Shown: positions 43,221-51,496 of the stretch, piece by piece
How positions within the stretch are numbered: the stretch's first letter is position 1
Layout: every line of letters begins with the position of its first letter
Source of the DNA: RUG626 sp051866775
GTDB taxonomy: Bacteria > Bacillota > Clostridia > Oscillospirales > Oscillospiraceae
NCBI GenBank assembly: GCA_051866775.1
Contig: JBJDXR010000047.1
Span: 158,871-222,870, forward strand
Length of the DNA stretch: 64,000 nucleotides
Reading direction: 5' to 3'
Program-made: the position numbers and the translations under genes
Notes under the pieces: generated by a model
Told to the model about the DNA's origin: nothing
The model's input: only the letters and a program-made list of their open reading frames with translations
Database searches by the model: none

Positions 43221-44669
43221 TTATTTATTAAAACGTCCGATGGCGTCACATATGACTACGGCTTTTCCGGTGGTCATCTCCTCAAAGCAGTTGTACATGT
43301 TGTCGGTGCCAATGCCGCTCTCTTTTCTGGGCATATAGGGCACGCTGCCCGGGCGGAAGCAGGAGCTTCCGTTTATGACAACGCCGCCCACCTCCATCAT
43401 ATCGGCAAGCCGTAAAGCTTTGCTGACGTCGCGGCTGTACACAGCGCCCTGAAGTCCGTAGCGGGAGTCGTTGGCTATCTCAAGGCCCTCGTTTTCATCC
43501 TTGCAGGCAATAATAGTTACCACAGGGCCAAAGCACTCGTCCTCATAGAGCATCATGCCCTTCTTTACGCCGGAGATGACAGTGGGCAGTATCATGTTGC
43601 CCTCGGCCCTTCCGCCGCAGTGGAGGGTCGCGCCCTTTGAAACCGCGTCGTCTATCATGGTCTGAATACGCGTGGCAGCCCTGTCATGGATAACAGGTCC
43701 AACATCAACAGAGTGATCCGCCGGATCTCCCACCTTAAGAGATCCCGCTATAGCCACGCACTTCTCAATAAGCTCGGGGATAACAGGCTCTTCAACCACA
43801 AGCCTCTTGTCGGCAACGCAGGCCTGCCCGTTTCCCACAGTAAAGCGTCCCTTAATAAGTCCGTTTGCCACAAGGTCAAGATCCGCGTCCTTGCAGACGA
43901 TAACGGGATCGTTCCCACCAAGCTCAAGGGACAGGTGCTTCAAGTTCCTTGCCGAGCGCTCCATAATGTCCTTTCCCACCGCACTGCTGCCGGTAAAGGT
44001 GATGCAGGGCACATTGGGATCTTCAACAAGCGGCACCGCGGCCTCTAAGCCGTAGCCCGTTATCATATGGAACACATCTGCCGGCACACCCGCCTCAAGG
44101 AACAGCTCGCCGATCTTAAGGCAGGTAAGGGGGCAGTCCTCTGAGAGCTTAAGTATTACGGAGTTGCCGGCTGCAAGGGCGCCGCCGAGCTTATAGGCCA
44201 GCATCTCCACCGGGAAGTTAAAGGGGATTATCCCCGCGACGACACCTCTGGGCTGACGGTATACAAGGGCCATCTGTCCGGCACACCCGCCCATGGCGTC
44301 CATAGGATATGTAGAACCCTGGGGGTCCTTTGCCCTTTCCGCCAGAGTTCGGATTATCTCTGCACTCTTGGATATCTCGTAATGGGCCCAGTACCAGGAC
44401 TTGCCGTTCTCAGCAACCTGAAGCTCGGCCAGCTCGTCAACATGCTCATCCATTTTGTTTGCGGCCCTGACCAGATAATCATACCTCTCGTTTGCCGGGA
44501 TGCCCCGGTTCACCTTATAGCCCTTCAGCGCCGCCTTTACGGCCGCCTCGGCGTCAGCTGCGCGCGCCCGGGGCACCGTGTCGATAAGCTCTCCGGTATA
44601 CGGGTTATGTACCTCGATGGTCTCTCCGCCAATGGCGTCACACCAGACGCCGCCTATAAGCATTTTCAT
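43221..44669 (-). CDS. Aldehyde dehydrogenase family protein
   Basis: 482 residues, NAD(P)-dependent. Cofactor and catalytic landmarks: GIIPFNFPVEMLAYKLGGALAAGN (seen as IIPFNFPVEMLAYKLGGALA), FTGSSAVGKDI, the general base Glu in LSLELGGNDPVIV and the nucleophile Cys in VGNGQACVADKR. It would oxidise a semialdehyde made by the pathway. It is first in the catabolic run, downstream of the GntR gene. Confidence 0.92.
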   Translation of the reverse strand: MKMLIGGVWCDAIGGETIEVHNPYTGELIDTVPRARAADAEAAVKAALKGYKVNRGIPANERYDYLVRAANKMDEHVDELAELQVAENGKSWYWAHYEISKSAEIIRTLAERAKDPQGSTYPMDAMGGCAGQMALVYRQPRGVVAGIIPFNFPVEMLAYKLGGALAAGNSVILKLSEDCPLTCLKIGELFLEAGVPADVFHMITGYGLEAAVPLVEDPNVPCITFTGSSAVGKDIMERSARNLKHLSLELGGNDPVIVCKDADLDLVANGLIKGRFTVGNGQACVADKRLVVEEPVIPELIEKCVAIAGSLKVGDPADHSVDVGPVIHDRAATRIQTMIDDAVSKGATLHCGGRAEGNMILPTVISGVKKGMMLYEDECFGPVVTIIACKDENEGLEIANDSRYGLQGAVYSRDVSKALRLADMMEVGGVVINGSSCFRPGSVPYMPRKESGIGTDNMYNCFEEMTTGKAVVICDAIGRFNK

Positions 44670-44727
44670 CGTCGATATCTCCCTTTATTATATTTGATGG
44701 GCAGACTTTTCCGCCTTATCATCCTTA

Positions 44728-45447
44728 TCAGAGCCACAGCTCCGAGACATCCTTATCCGTGCTGTTTTTGAACATCTCCTCGCTGGCTCTCAGGTGCTCC
44801 TCCATCCGCTCTCTTGAAAGCTCCGGGTCACGCCGCTTTATCGCCTCAATGATCCTGGCGTGGAAAGCGCTGTCCTTTTCCGTCCTCCCGTTCGCCTCCA
44901 CCACCTGCTGTACAAGTCTCTCCAGCATCGGACGTATCGCCGTTACTACCGACAGCAGCAGCATATTCTGAGAGGCCCTCGCAAGCTCCATATGGAACGC
45001 CACATCGTTGTCGGCATAGGCTTTTATGTTATCGGTGTCGCTTAGCATATTCTCCGTGCAGCCTTCCAGCGTTTTTATCTGCTCCTCTGTAGCGCGGGTA
45101 GCTGCAAAATATGCTATTTGCGTCTCAATAATATTTCGCGTCTCAATAAACTCGGCAACAGTGTAGTGTCCGCGCAGCATAAGGGTACGCAGGGAGTGGG
45201 CGGCCACACTCTGGCTCTTATCTATAACGTATATTCCCTTCCCGTGATGGCGCTCCACAAAGCCCTTTTCAGCTAAAGCGCTTATGGCGTCACGGATAGT
45301 TGTACGGCTCACCTCGAACCGCTCAGAAAGCGCCTGCTCACTGGGCAGATATTCCCCAACCTTAAAGGTCCCGTTCATGAGCAGCTCCTGCAGCTCGTTC
45401 TGTACCGTCATTGACAGGGACGGCTTCCTTCTGGCTGTCTGTCCCAT
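44728..45447 (-). CDS. GntR-family (FadR/FCD subfamily) transcriptional regulator
   Basis: 239 residues. N-terminal winged HTH (GEYLPSEQALSERFEVSRTTIRDAISALAEKGFVERHHGKGIYV, with LPSEQALSERFEVSRTTIRD as the core) and an all-helical FCD effector domain with its likely metal-binding Asp/His residues (DNDVAFHMELARAS, DSAFHARIIEAI). FCD regulators usually sense a carboxylic acid from the pathway they control. An ATG at 45462 is in frame, but GGGGGGA precedes the ATG at 45447. It is divergent from the YeiH exporter gene, whose promoter has matching operators. Confidence 0.93.
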   Translation of the reverse strand: MGQTARRKPSLSMTVQNELQELLMNGTFKVGEYLPSEQALSERFEVSRTTIRDAISALAEKGFVERHHGKGIYVIDKSQSVAAHSLRTLMLRGHYTVAEFIETRNIIETQIAYFAATRATEEQIKTLEGCTENMLSDTDNIKAYADNDVAFHMELARASQNMLLLSVVTAIRPMLERLVQQVVEANGRTEKDSAFHARIIEAIKRRDPELSRERMEEHLRASEEMFKNSTDKDVSELWL

Positions 45448-45636
45448 GGCATATCCCCCCATTGTATGTTGTATGATATGTTATCTTTTTATACAAATAT
45501 ATCACATTAACTGGTTTTGTCAACAGATTGATTCGGGAAACTGTGTAGTTTTCGCGAGAAAAGCAGCTCTGAATCTGTGCATATTTTGCAAATTTAAATC
45601 CATAAATTATTCTTTCGGAAAAAGATTGTTAAGCTG

Positions 45637-45666
45637 TTGACATTCCCTGGCGCATGGTGTTATAAT
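45637..45666 (+). promoter_or_regulatory. Promoter of the YeiH exporter gene
   Basis: -35 TTGACA (45637-45642) and -10 TATAAT (45661-45666), spacer 18 bp; start near 45673. Confidence 0.8.
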
Positions 45667-45680
45667 TCCATCGCCTTACT

Positions 45681-45714
45681 TTGTCAGAAAATTAACATTT
45701 TTGTCTGACAAAAT
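45681..45714 (+). promoter_or_regulatory. Two GntR/FCD-type operators after the YeiH promoter
   Basis: TTGTCTGACAA at 45701-45711 matches TNGTNNNACNA, the common half-site pattern of FadR-subfamily regulators, and is the core of a 7-1-7 palindrome (TTTTGTC T GACAAAA). A second, one-mismatch copy TTGTCAGAAAA lies 20 bp upstream at 45681-45691. Both fall just after the transcription start, where a bound repressor blocks transcription. Confidence 0.68.
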
Positions 45715-45740
45715 AAAATAAAAATGAGGGAGGAGCTTTT

Positions 45741-47141
45741 ATGGCAAACAGCAAAAAACAGGAAGCTCAGGCGTCAGCAGTTTCCGATGAGATCGTTTCC
45801 ACTGAAAAATTCAGCATACGGGATCTCATTTGCAAGGAAGATTGGCTCACGATCTGGGCGGCATTTATTGTCATGCTGCTTTCGGCAGTCAGTGTTCTTA
45901 CAGGGTGGTTCCCATTCACCTCCAAGACCTTCGGCACATGGGGCGACGAGAGCCACACACTTGCCTCTGCGCTTTCAGGCAGCACATTGCTTGGCATTCT
46001 TTTTACCTTTGTACTTCTTCTGGTGCTCTTCTGTGTATGCATGAAGCTTATGCATAAAGATGTAAAAAAATTCGCAATAGCTTTTACAGGCTTTTTCCTT
46101 ATAACCTGTGTCGTCCGTTTCATTTCCTCTCAGGTGGTCCTGAATCAGTATCTGGAATACGCCTTCTGGGCGCTTCTTGTGGGATTGCTTATCTCCAACA
46201 CCGTGGGCGTGCCTGATTGGCTCAAGCCCGCCATGAACACAGAATTCTATATAAAGACCGGCCTTGTTCTGATGGGCGCAACCGTTATGTTCTCAAACAT
46301 CAGCAAATTCGGCCTGTACGGCCTCGGCATTGCGTGGCTTGTGACGCCCACGGTCATCATCTTCATGTGGCTGTTCGGCACAAAGATTCTCAAGATCAAA
46401 AACAAGCCCATGGTGATAACCATCGCTGCCGCCACCTCCGTCTGCGGCACCTCCGCCGCTATCGCCACCGCGGCTGCGGCCAAGGCAAAAAAGACGGATC
46501 TGACCTTCGCCGTTGGAATGTCCCTTATTTTCACCGTCGTCATGATGGTCGGAATGCCCTTCTTCTGCCGCTTTGCCATCAATCACAATTTCCTCGGTAT
46601 GACTGAGCTTATCGGCGGCTCCTGGATAGGCGGTACAGTTGACTCCACGGGCGCTGTCGTCCTGGCGGGAGAGGCCTTGGGCGACGTTGCCGGACAGGCT
46701 GCCGCCCTTGTAAAGATGATCCAGAATATTCTCATAGGCTTCATTGCCTTTGCAGTGGCAATATTCTTCGCCACCAAGGTCGACCGCACCGGAGACAGGG
46801 CTGTCGGCGCCGGCGAGATCTGGACCCGTATGCCAAAGTTCATTCTCGGTTTCCTGGGCGCGTCCCTTATATTCTCCTTCATAATCGAGCCTGTTTTCGG
46901 TTCAGAGACCTGCTCGGCCATTCAGAGCTGCTTTAAGCAGACTCAGACCTGGTGCTTCGCCATGGCCTTCACCAGTATAGGTCTTGAGACTAACTTCAAG
47001 GAGATGAAGGCGCAGTTCTCCGGCGGTAAGCCCCTTGCGCTGTACATCGTCGGTCAGCTTTTTAACCTTGTGCTGACATACTTCGTGTGCTGGCTGCTGC
47101 TCTCCGGCGTTCTCTTTGGGATACCGGTGATCTCTGCATAA
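45741..47141 (+). CDS. YeiH family putative sulfate/anion exporter
   Basis: 466 residues with about 11 hydrophobic helices after a soluble N-terminal segment of about 35 residues. Family text: EYAFWALLVGLLISNTVGVPDWLKPAMNTEFYIKTGLVLMGATV (seen as FYIKTGLVLMGATVMFSN) and the glycine-rich ATSVCGTSAAIATAAAAKAK. The family is named for a proposed sulfate export role, which is not well proven. GGGAGGAG precedes the ATG. Its promoter carries operators for the divergent GntR regulator, tying it to the catabolic cluster. Confidence 0.88.
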   Translation: MANSKKQEAQASAVSDEIVSTEKFSIRDLICKEDWLTIWAAFIVMLLSAVSVLTGWFPFTSKTFGTWGDESHTLASALSGSTLLGILFTFVLLLVLFCVCMKLMHKDVKKFAIAFTGFFLITCVVRFISSQVVLNQYLEYAFWALLVGLLISNTVGVPDWLKPAMNTEFYIKTGLVLMGATVMFSNISKFGLYGLGIAWLVTPTVIIFMWLFGTKILKIKNKPMVITIAAATSVCGTSAAIATAAAAKAKKTDLTFAVGMSLIFTVVMMVGMPFFCRFAINHNFLGMTELIGGSWIGGTVDSTGAVVLAGEALGDVAGQAAALVKMIQNILIGFIAFAVAIFFATKVDRTGDRAVGAGEIWTRMPKFILGFLGASLIFSFIIEPVFGSETCSAIQSCFKQTQTWCFAMAFTSIGLETNFKEMKAQFSGGKPLALYIVGQLFNLVLTYFVCWLLLSGVLFGIPVISA

Positions 47142-47165
47142 AACCTTGGAGGGGAGTTTCCTTTC

Positions 47166-47462
47166 ATGGAGCCTGAAAAAAAGAGACGCACCGTAAAAAC
47201 GATATGCGTCGTATCCATTGTCCTGTTTATAGCGGCCGTTATTGTATGCGCTTATATCATCATAAACCGCGTCGGTCAGGTCGAGGGTGTGGAATGTGGT
47301 CCGGGACAGTATTATTACACCGACATTCCAAACTGGAAGGAATATTTCCTGAAGGACTATTACGACAACCATGTTCCCACGGTGATACTTATCGCATTGT
47401 TCTTCATATGGGGATTCCTGATGTATAAGCTTTGGGGCTGGCTGGATCGAAAATTTAAATAA
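47166..47462 (+). CDS. Small two-helix membrane protein co-transcribed with the YeiH exporter
   Basis: 98 residues. Two hydrophobic helices (about 11-33 and 71-89) around a Tyr- and Asp-rich loop (GPGQYYYTDIPNWKEYFLKDYYDNH, seen as GQYYYTDIPNWKEYFLKDYY). It starts with ATG behind GGAGGGGAG, 24 bases after the exporter stop, and ends in a terminator, so it is in the same transcript. I recognise no family; a small accessory subunit of the exporter is plausible. Confidence 0.78.
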   Translation: MEPEKKRRTVKTICVVSIVLFIAAVIVCAYIIINRVGQVEGVECGPGQYYYTDIPNWKEYFLKDYYDNHVPTVILIALFFIWGFLMYKLWGWLDRKFK

Positions 47463-47466
47463 CAAT

Positions 47467-47506
47467 AAGAGTGCGCAAAATGTTTTTCATTTTGCGCACT
47501 CTTTTT
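47467..47506 (+). terminator. Terminator of the YeiH operon
   Basis: AAGAGTGCGCAAAATG / CATTTTGCGCACTCTT, 16-bp perfect stem, T5 loop and T run. Confidence 0.92.
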
Positions 47507-47639
47507 AGGCCGCAGCTTATAAGAATAAACCGTTATTAAATTTCCTTTGCACTGTAAAAATCTTTCAGCAGGACGTTCAGATACCTTATTCTCTTGATTT
47601 TCACATAAAATAAGAGTTATAGTATATTTGTTTTTTGCT

Positions 47640-47735
47640 GTTCCGGTGTTTGAGGTGTTTTATGAGGATCAGGAAACTTCACTTCAGCTCCGGTCAGAAG
47701 CATACCAACCGGAGAAACACAAAAGGAGACCTCAA
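47640..47735 (+). promoter_or_regulatory. Structured leader before the acyl-ACP thioesterase gene
   Basis: A CTCCGGT/ACCGGAG stem (near 47692-47718) and an outer GTGTTT/AAACAC pairing lie between a possible promoter (TTGATT near 47597, 18 bp, TATAGT) and the ribosome binding site. No known leader class was recognised. Confidence 0.35.
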
Positions 47736-48422
47736 ATGATAGTAAAATACGAGCTTCCCGCGCGGCTTTCTGCCGATGACTTTACCGCCACCGGCGGAGT
47801 GCGGCCGTCTTCACTGCTGCACCTTTTTCAGGAGATCGCCAAGGCTCACGCCGAACACTGCGGGATGGGTTTTGACGCCCTTATGAGCCGCGGGCTTATA
47901 TGGGTCATAACTAAGCTTAAATACCGTGTTGCGGAGACGCTCAAGCCGGATATCGACTACAGCCTCGTCACCTATCCCAAGCCAAATGGTTCACTGATGT
48001 ATCAGCGGGATTTCTATTTGCTCTCAGACGGACGCGAAATAGTCTCGGCCACCAGCCAGTGGTGCATAGTGAACTTTCTGACGCGCCACGTGGAGCAGGC
48101 CACAATGCACTACGATGGCGAGATCTACGAAAAGGATGCATTTCCTAAGGGCATTGAGCGTATACGTCCCGGAGAGCTGTCCCCTGCCGGAAGGCACATA
48201 GTCACAAAGAGGCATCTCGATGAAAACGACCATACGAACAACTGCCGCTACGCGGATATGGCTATCGATGCTCTTGGAAGCAATACTATTTGTGAGTTTA
48301 CAATAAACTTCGCCAAGGAGACGCGCCTTGGGGACGAAATACAGCTGTTCACCGCGCCGGGAAACATCGCCGCCGGTAAGCTCCCCGACGGTACGCTTGT
48401 ATTTGCGGCCGGCGCTAAATGA
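47736..48422 (+). CDS. Acyl-ACP thioesterase (FatA/FatB family)
   Basis: 228 residues, two hotdog domains. Releases free fatty acids from acyl carrier protein. The N-terminal half has LLHLFQEIAKAHAEHCGMGFDAL and ISRGLIWVITKLKYRV-like text (MSRGLIWVITKLKYRV); the C-terminal half has KRHLDENDHTNNCRYADMAIDAL with the N-x-H-x-N-N catalytic region. The frame extends to 47628, but AAAGGAG places the ATG at 47736. It stands alone between the YeiH operon and tRNA-Arg. Confidence 0.9.
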   Translation: MIVKYELPARLSADDFTATGGVRPSSLLHLFQEIAKAHAEHCGMGFDALMSRGLIWVITKLKYRVAETLKPDIDYSLVTYPKPNGSLMYQRDFYLLSDGREIVSATSQWCIVNFLTRHVEQATMHYDGEIYEKDAFPKGIERIRPGELSPAGRHIVTKRHLDENDHTNNCRYADMAIDALGSNTICEFTINFAKETRLGDEIQLFTAPGNIAAGKLPDGTLVFAAGAK

Positions 48423-48483
48423 GTACATTACGGGCTTTACCTCAGGTGCAGAGGCAAAAATAATAGCCAGTTCCCCCATACAA

Positions 48484-48512
48484 GAAGGATCTGGCTTCTG
48501 GTACGCCTGAAG
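48484..48512 (-). repeat. Partial copy of the tRNA-Arg(ACG) 3' end and its terminator
   Basis: 29 bp here match 48631-48659 with two mismatches; both include the last 13-14 bases of the tRNA (CTTCAGGCGTACCA on the minus strand). The likeness continues about 35 bp further into the tRNA's terminator region (48455 onward against 48600 onward). Between the copies lie AAAAACATGCC/GGCATGTTTTT and AAATCCGC/GCGGATTT palindromes. It is a tRNA remnant or old attachment-site scar. Confidence 0.6.
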
Positions 48513-48610
48513 TTCGACCGAAAAAACATGCCGGCGGCATGTTTTTGACCGAGAAGTCCCTTCCCAAATCCGCACTGCGGATTTGGCCTCAGAAGCTAAG
48601 GCAAAAACAA

Positions 48611-48642
48611 AAACCAGATCCTCAACACGTGAAGAATCTGGT
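48611..48642 (-). terminator. Terminator of tRNA-Arg(ACG)
   Basis: Minus-strand CCAGAT / ATCTGG stem with a large loop followed by TTTTTGTTTTTG. Confidence 0.7.
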
Positions 48643-48645
48643 TTC

Positions 48646-48722
48646 TGGTACGCCTGAAGGGACTCGAACCCCCGGTCTCGCGGTTCGTAGCCGCGCACTC
48701 TATCCAGCTGAGCTACAGGCGC
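48646..48722 (-). tRNA. tRNA-Arg (anticodon ACG)
   Basis: 77 nt with encoded CCA. Acceptor GCGCCTG / CAGGCGT; anticodon stem CGCGG/CCGCG with loop CTACGAA (ACG, read as ICG after editing); T loop TTCGAGT. Confidence 0.97.
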
Positions 48723-48833
48723 ATATTTAAGCACCATCATTCGGCGCTTAAATATAATAGCACCCTCATCCGCAAAATGCAAGCCCTAATTTTAGATTTT
48801 ATCAACTTTTTTACAAAAGCCGGAGAAAAAGTG

Positions 48834-48862
48834 TTGACAACAAGATTGCTGTGAGTTAAAAT
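48834..48862 (+). promoter_or_regulatory. Promoter of tRNA-Val
   Basis: -35 TTGACA (48834-48839), -10 TAAAAT (48857-48862), spacer 17 bp, 15 nt before the tRNA. Confidence 0.85.
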
Positions 48863-48877
48863 AAATCACGCTGACAC

Positions 48878-48954
48878 GGACGATTAGCTCAGCTGGTATG
48901 AGCATCCGCTTGACGTGCGGAGGGTCACAGGTTCGAGTCCTGTATCGTCCACCA
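48878..48954 (+). tRNA. tRNA-Val (anticodon GAC)
   Basis: 77 nt with encoded CCA. Acceptor GGACGAT / ATCGTCC; anticodon stem TCCGC/GCGGA with loop TTGACGT; T arm ACAGG TTCGAGT CCTGT. A likely attachment site for the island that follows. Confidence 0.97.
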
Positions 48955-48959
48955 AACTC

Positions 48960-48996
48960 AAAGCCCCGGGATCTTTATGATCCCGGGGCTTTCTTT
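48960..48996 (+). terminator. tRNA-Val terminator, left copy of the island-flanking repeat
   Basis: AAAGCCCCGGGATC, TTTAT loop, GATCCCGGGGCTTT and a T-rich tail. The same 32-bp sequence with one difference recurs at 58062-58093. Confidence 0.9.
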
Positions 48997-49100
48997 GTTA
49001 TTTCCATTAATAAATATCATACAAGGGATCGTGATGTTTCGTGTTGATAAACCGCATCAGATCAAGCGGCTGAACATTATAGCTTTCCACGGGAATCGCC

Positions 49101-49475
49101 TCATTTCAGCAATTCGTCCGTCAAACGTATGATCTCGGGAGCGATCTTTTCGCGCTCTTTTTTGATGACCTTCTGATAAATGGGATATGCCAAAGCCAAG
49201 ACTGCCATACCGATAAGACCGATAATGATGCCGGGAATAAACCACATTCCCTGCCATACCATAGCGCAGCACATTCCTACGCCCATAATTAAAGCACCTA
49301 CAACTCCCACGATGATAGATACGATGCTGGCTTTTTCTGTGACGCCGGCATCCAGCTTGCGAAGCTGTTCCATTTTGTCCTCTGTTGATACATACTTTTT
49401 GCGGATACGATTTATTTCCTCCTGCTCTTTTGCGGAATAGGTGTAACTGAATTTTTCTTTATCCTGATTTTCCAT
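49101..49475 (-). CDS. Small membrane protein of unknown function, end of the two-component operon
   Basis: 124 residues: a charged, helical N-terminus (about 1-45), two hydrophobic helices (about 49-73 and 77-100) and a charged C-terminus. The ATG is preceded by AAAGGAG. It lies 64 bases after the 300-residue membrane protein gene on the same strand. I recognise no family with confidence. Confidence 0.7.
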   Translation of the reverse strand: MENQDKEKFSYTYSAKEQEEINRIRKKYVSTEDKMEQLRKLDAGVTEKASIVSIIVGVVGALIMGVGMCCAMVWQGMWFIPGIIIGLIGMAVLALAYPIYQKVIKKEREKIAPEIIRLTDELLK

Positions 49476-49539
49476 TACGCGTTTCTCCTTTTAGGTTGTG
49501 TATTTATGATACAACCTGCTCGTTTATATAATAATAAAG

Positions 49540-50442
49540 TTATGTTTGAGAATCATTAACACGTATCTTTTTTAATTCTTTACTGGTGCGAACGATGGTA
49601 TAAACAGACATCGTTACCACGATGGCGCACACGCCCGCGCCGGTCGCACCAACCATGATCTGATTAAAATGAGGCGTCGTGTTTTCAGCACCGAACTGAG
49701 AAAGCATAGCGGTTTCCAGTGACAGCATCGATACGAGAGCTGCCGCCAGACTGATCGACTTTGCCTCCAGCATTACCGGGCTGTTATATTTGCGGTACTT
49801 AAAGATGCTGACAATCGAATGGGTTGTAACATAAAAAGCGTACATAGCCATGACATAAATCAACATACCGGGATATTCAAATCCCTTGTTTTGAACGATG
49901 ACCAAAAGCACAACTCCTGAAAGCGCGAGGTTTACCGTCATCAAAATCATACCGCAAAGTCTTGACCGCCTGAGCTCTTTCACACGGTCTTTTCCGATAC
50001 CTACCCGGCCGACAAAACGGAGCAGCAAAAAGCGCATCACCGCCAGGATTATATAGTAAGCCGCAAGGGTGATCGACCACACGGAGCTATACCAAATTCC
50101 GGTGAACAAATTGGTTGCCACATACAGAAGATTTATTCCCAAAGACAGATATAGCGAAAAATGAGTTCTGTATGCGGCGTCAGTCATATATTTGTTGCCG
50201 TATTTACTATCATAAATTTTCTTTTTGATGTTTTGGTAATATCCCGGGAACACCAAGGTACAGGCGATACAAATTACCGAAAGCGAGTAGAAGGCCAAAA
50301 CATAGACCCCATAGGCGATCGGTGAAGTATCCCAGCCCTTTACAAAAACAGCAGCTAATGCGGCGGTACTGATAACAGCTAATACGACCATCAGCCATAC
50401 CGGTGGGAAAAGCAGTTTTTTGCCCACTTTCTTCCAATCCAT
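49540..50442 (-). CDS. Polytopic membrane protein of unknown function, coupled to the sensor kinase
   Basis: 300 residues with about eight hydrophobic helices (first pair near 14-36 and 42-64, last near 267-288) and basic loops. No family recognised. It begins four bases after the histidine kinase stop behind GGAGG, so it belongs to the regulator operon; a role in sensing or signal transfer for the envelope-stress system is plausible but not shown. Confidence 0.72.
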   Translation of the reverse strand: MDWKKVGKKLLFPPVWLMVVLAVISTAALAAVFVKGWDTSPIAYGVYVLAFYSLSVICIACTLVFPGYYQNIKKKIYDSKYGNKYMTDAAYRTHFSLYLSLGINLLYVATNLFTGIWYSSVWSITLAAYYIILAVMRFLLLRFVGRVGIGKDRVKELRRSRLCGMILMTVNLALSGVVLLVIVQNKGFEYPGMLIYVMAMYAFYVTTHSIVSIFKYRKYNSPVMLEAKSISLAAALVSMLSLETAMLSQFGAENTTPHFNQIMVGATGAGVCAIVVTMSVYTIVRTSKELKKIRVNDSQT

Positions 50443-50446
50443 CCTA

Positions 50447-51496
50447 TCAGAACCTCCGTAGTTTTACAGTGAAGATACTGCCCTGTCCGTAGACGCTTTC
50501 CACACCGATCTCGCCCTGCATAATATCCACGACCCGTTTGACAAGGGCAAGACCGAGCCCGTTGCCCTGTGTTGAATGTGACGTATCGCCTTGATAGAAT
50601 TTATCAAAAATGCGGACACCTACCTCCGGCTTAATACCACAGCCGGTATCGGAAACTTTTACGGTCGCATACTCTTCGTCAGCAGTAAGCTGTACGCCTA
50701 CAGTACCGCCGTCTTCCGTAAACTTGAAGGCGTTGGACAGCAGGTTGTTCCATACAAGAGATAAAAGCTCCTCATCCGCGCGGACATGAACGCCCTCGGC
50801 TATGTCCGTATCGATCTCGATGTTCTTTTTCTCCCACACATTTTCATATTGCAGGAGACATTCGCAGAGCTGTTCGCCGAGATCATAATTCGATACCGTG
50901 GGAAAAATCTGCTGATTCTCAAGCTTGCTCAGTTTCAAAATATTAGTAATCAGCTGAGCCAATCTGCGGCAGGCATCTGTAACAGATTTTGCATATTCAA
51001 TCCGCTTTTCTTCGTCCAGTCCAGGCTGCTGGAGCATGGTTCCGTAGTTTTGCATAATGGCCAGCGGCGTCTTGAGCTCGTGGGACACGTTCGATATGAA
51101 ATCGGTACGCAAGGTCTCTACGCTTGAAAGCTCTCCGGAAAGAGCATTTATACTCTCCGCGATTTTACCGAACTTGCCGTATTTTCCCGCAATGAAGGAT
51201 TCCGGTATTCTTGCGCTGTAGTCACCGTTTGTTAATCGGTCCAGCACCGTTTGTATCTCTCTTACGGGCCGGTCTACCGTAAGCCTGCGGCGAATTATAT
51301 CTCCAATCGTAAACAGCAGAGTCAGAAACAGCACATTAAAGAATGTCAGGATTGCAGTAAATTTAAGTCGCGGTTCATTTATTTCTCCGAAATTCCAAAA
51401 AAATAAAAGAAATGAAATCGTGATCACAGAAGCACACAGCAAAAAATAAATTAAAAAAATAATTATATATGAATGAATTGCTTTCAATAATTTCAT
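50447..51496 (-). CDS. Sensor histidine kinase
   Basis: 349 residues. Two transmembrane helices (about 10-33 and 46-68) with almost no extracellular loop, typical of intramembrane-sensing kinases; a HAMP-like linker; phosphoacceptor H139 in SNVSHELKTPLAIM; ATPase N box (WNNLLSNAFKFT), G1 (VSDTGCGIKPE), and G2 (GNGLGLALVKR). The start overlaps the response regulator stop by four bases. Intramembrane-sensing kinases often watch antimicrobial peptide transporters, and two ABC cassettes lie next door. Confidence 0.95.
   Translation of the reverse strand: MKLLKAIHSYIIIFLIYFLLCASVITISFLLFFWNFGEINEPRLKFTAILTFFNVLFLTLLFTIGDIIRRRLTVDRPVREIQTVLDRLTNGDYSARIPESFIAGKYGKFGKIAESINALSGELSSVETLRTDFISNVSHELKTPLAIMQNYGTMLQQPGLDEEKRIEYAKSVTDACRRLAQLITNILKLSKLENQQIFPTVSNYDLGEQLCECLLQYENVWEKKNIEIDTDIAEGVHVRADEELLSLVWNNLLSNAFKFTEDGGTVGVQLTADEEYATVKVSDTGCGIKPEVGVRIFDKFYQGDTSHSTQGNGLGLALVKRVVDIMQGEIGVESVYGQGSIFTVKLRRF

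Noticed and set aside
48024..48782. 252-residue minus-strand frame
   Set aside because: Runs through tRNA-Arg and antisense to the acyl-ACP thioesterase; the duplicated tRNA text inside it only mimics repeats in a protein.
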